A stretch of DNA of 13,099 nt, taken from Acidovorax sp. GTDB lineage: Bacteria > Pseudomonadota > Gammaproteobacteria > Burkholderiales > Burkholderiaceae_C. The stretch lies in contig JASLFM010000085.1 of assembly GCA_030150585.1 (NCBI GenBank), positions 1-13,099 on the forward strand. Direction: 5' to 3'. The notes under the pieces are model-generated. The model made no database searches, was not told where the DNA came from, and worked only from the letters and a program-made list of their open reading frames with translations. A program made the translations under genes and the position numbers. Shown piece by piece: positions 12,199 to 13,099 of this stretch; the first letter of the stretch is position 1; every line of letters starts with the position of its first letter.

Positions 12199-13099
12199 CT
12201 ATGCGGCGCGCAGCGCCGCCGCCATGCGCGGCGAGCGCCACACCGCGCCGTCGCTCGCGGCCACTAGGACACCGACGTCCACATGGCGCGCGCTCCAGGC
12301 AGGCGCGGCAGCCGGCCCCTGCACCATCAGCGCGGCGCCCCATCCGTTGACGGCCTCCACGCTGCGCGCGAGCAACGCCACGCCGTGCACGCCCGTGGTC
12401 GGCCAGCCCGTGTGCGGGTCGAGCACATGGTGCAGGCGGCGCCCGCCGCGCACGAAGCCGCGCTCATAGTCGCCCGAAGACGCCACCACCCCGCCGTCCT
12501 CGACCTCCAGCACCCCCAGCAGCCGCTCGGGCGCGCGCGGATCGCGCACGCCCACACGCCAGGGCCTGCCTTGCAGATGCCCCGAGACAAGCACGTCGCC
12601 GCCGCCGTTGACCAGCGCATTGGTCACGCCTTCGCGCCGAAGCACGCGCAGCCCGGCCGCGAGGATGGGCAGCTTGGCGATGCCGCCCAGGTCCAGCGCC
12701 ATGCCGGGCCGTGCCAGGTACGCGGTGCCGGCCCGCTCGTCGAGTACCAGGTCGCGCGCGCCGATGCGGCGCAGCGCGTCGGCGATCTCGGCAGGCGCGG
12801 GCACGGCCTGCCGGCCCGGCTCGAAATGCCAGCCGTCCAGCGCGCCGACCGTGGGGTCGAACGCGCCAGCGCTCTCGCGGTACACCCGCAGCGCGGCGCG
12901 CAGCACAGCCATCGCCTCGGGCGGCACCGGGACGGCGCGACGCCCGGCCGATGCGCCGATGCGGCTGATGGCGCTGTCCGCCCGGTAGCGGCTCAGCAGT
13001 GCCTCCAGGCGCTGCATCTCGGCGAAGGCCCGCTCGATGGCCGCCTGCAAGCCCCGAGCATCGCCCCGGCCGCCGTCGGCAACGACGTCCACGCGCGTG
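12199..13099 (-). CDS. apbE: ApbE-family FAD:protein FMN transferase homologue, 5'-partial
   Basis: ApbE enzymes attach FMN covalently to Thr/Ser of periplasmic or membrane flavoproteins such as NqrC/RnfG, using FAD and Mg2+. The frame stays open to the right edge, so the start and any signal peptide lie outside. A GTG at 13090-13092 is in frame but is probably internal, because VDVVADG resembles the usual early strand. Counting from that GTG, family blocks are LEALLSRYRADSAISRIG (29-46), FDPTVGAL (78-85), LDLGGIAK (133-140), VNGGGDVLVSG (161-171), SSGDYERGF (205-213) and HHVLDPHTGWP (221-231). The motif that normally reads ADALATA, supplying Asp and Thr for Mg2+, reads VNGWGAA here (N249, A253), so FMN-transferase activity is uncertain. 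The TAG stop is 6 bp from the apaH stop. Confidence 0.87.
   Translation of the reverse strand, partial: TRVDVVADGGRGDARGLQAAIERAFAEMQRLEALLSRYRADSAISRIGASAGRRAVPVPPEAMAVLRAALRVYRESAGAFDPTVGALDGWHFEPGRQAVPAPAEIADALRRIGARDLVLDERAGTAYLARPGMALDLGGIAKLPILAAGLRVLRREGVTNALVNGGGDVLVSGHLQGRPWRVGVRDPRAPERLLGVLEVEDGGVVASSGDYERGFVRGGRRLHHVLDPHTGWPTTGVHGVALLARSVEAVNGWGAALMVQGPAAAPAWSARHVDVGVLVAASDGAVWRSPRMAAALRAA

Overview
The window is high-GC DNA from a betaproteobacterium, most likely of the family Comamonadaceae (Acidovorax/Alicycliphilus-like). The reasons are strong G/C third-position bias, a short H-NS-family protein of the betaproteobacterial type, a 967-residue AcnA with an inserted linker, and a hairpin repeat of the kind I recall from that family. 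The genus is an inference. I see no insertion sequence, tRNA, rRNA, CRISPR array or phage gene. Coding density is very high, and no gene-free stretch exceeds 300 bp.

Layout. (1) Positions 2-3806, plus strand: the end of a type VI secretion locus, with a 5'-truncated tssM followed after 4 bp by tagF (GTG start). TssM is the inner-membrane scaffold NTPase of the secretion machine and TagF is a post-translational regulator. (2) 3898-5127, plus: an MFS transporter with no visible link to the T6SS. (3) 5150-5205: a hairpin repeat between convergent genes that also reads as an intrinsic terminator for the minus strand. (4) 5206-9338, minus: aconitase acnA followed 20 bp later by a flavin monooxygenase, a likely two-gene operon. 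(5) 9339-9618: a 280-bp, partly AT-rich intergenic region with several dyads, an inverted repeat overlapping the acnA Shine-Dalgarno, and a clear intrinsic terminator for the upstream gene. (6) 9619-9915, minus: a 98-residue H-NS-family protein. (7) 10020-11321, minus: a CNNM/CBS/CorC-HlyC membrane protein. (8) 11347-12192, plus: apaH, divergent from the CNNM gene with only 25 bp between start codons. (9) 12199 to the right edge, minus: apbE, convergent with apaH with a 6-bp gap and truncated by the window edge.

How the genes relate. tssM and tagF form a functional unit. acnA and the monooxygenase are probably co-transcribed. The remaining genes look like ordinary chromosomal neighbours. I did not find a convincing new multi-gene system. 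The points most worth a second look are the ApbE homologue lacking both side-chain Mg2+ ligands, the acnA leader hairpin that could mask its ribosome binding site, the AcnA linker insertion with two extra cysteines, and the repeat/terminator at 5150-5205.
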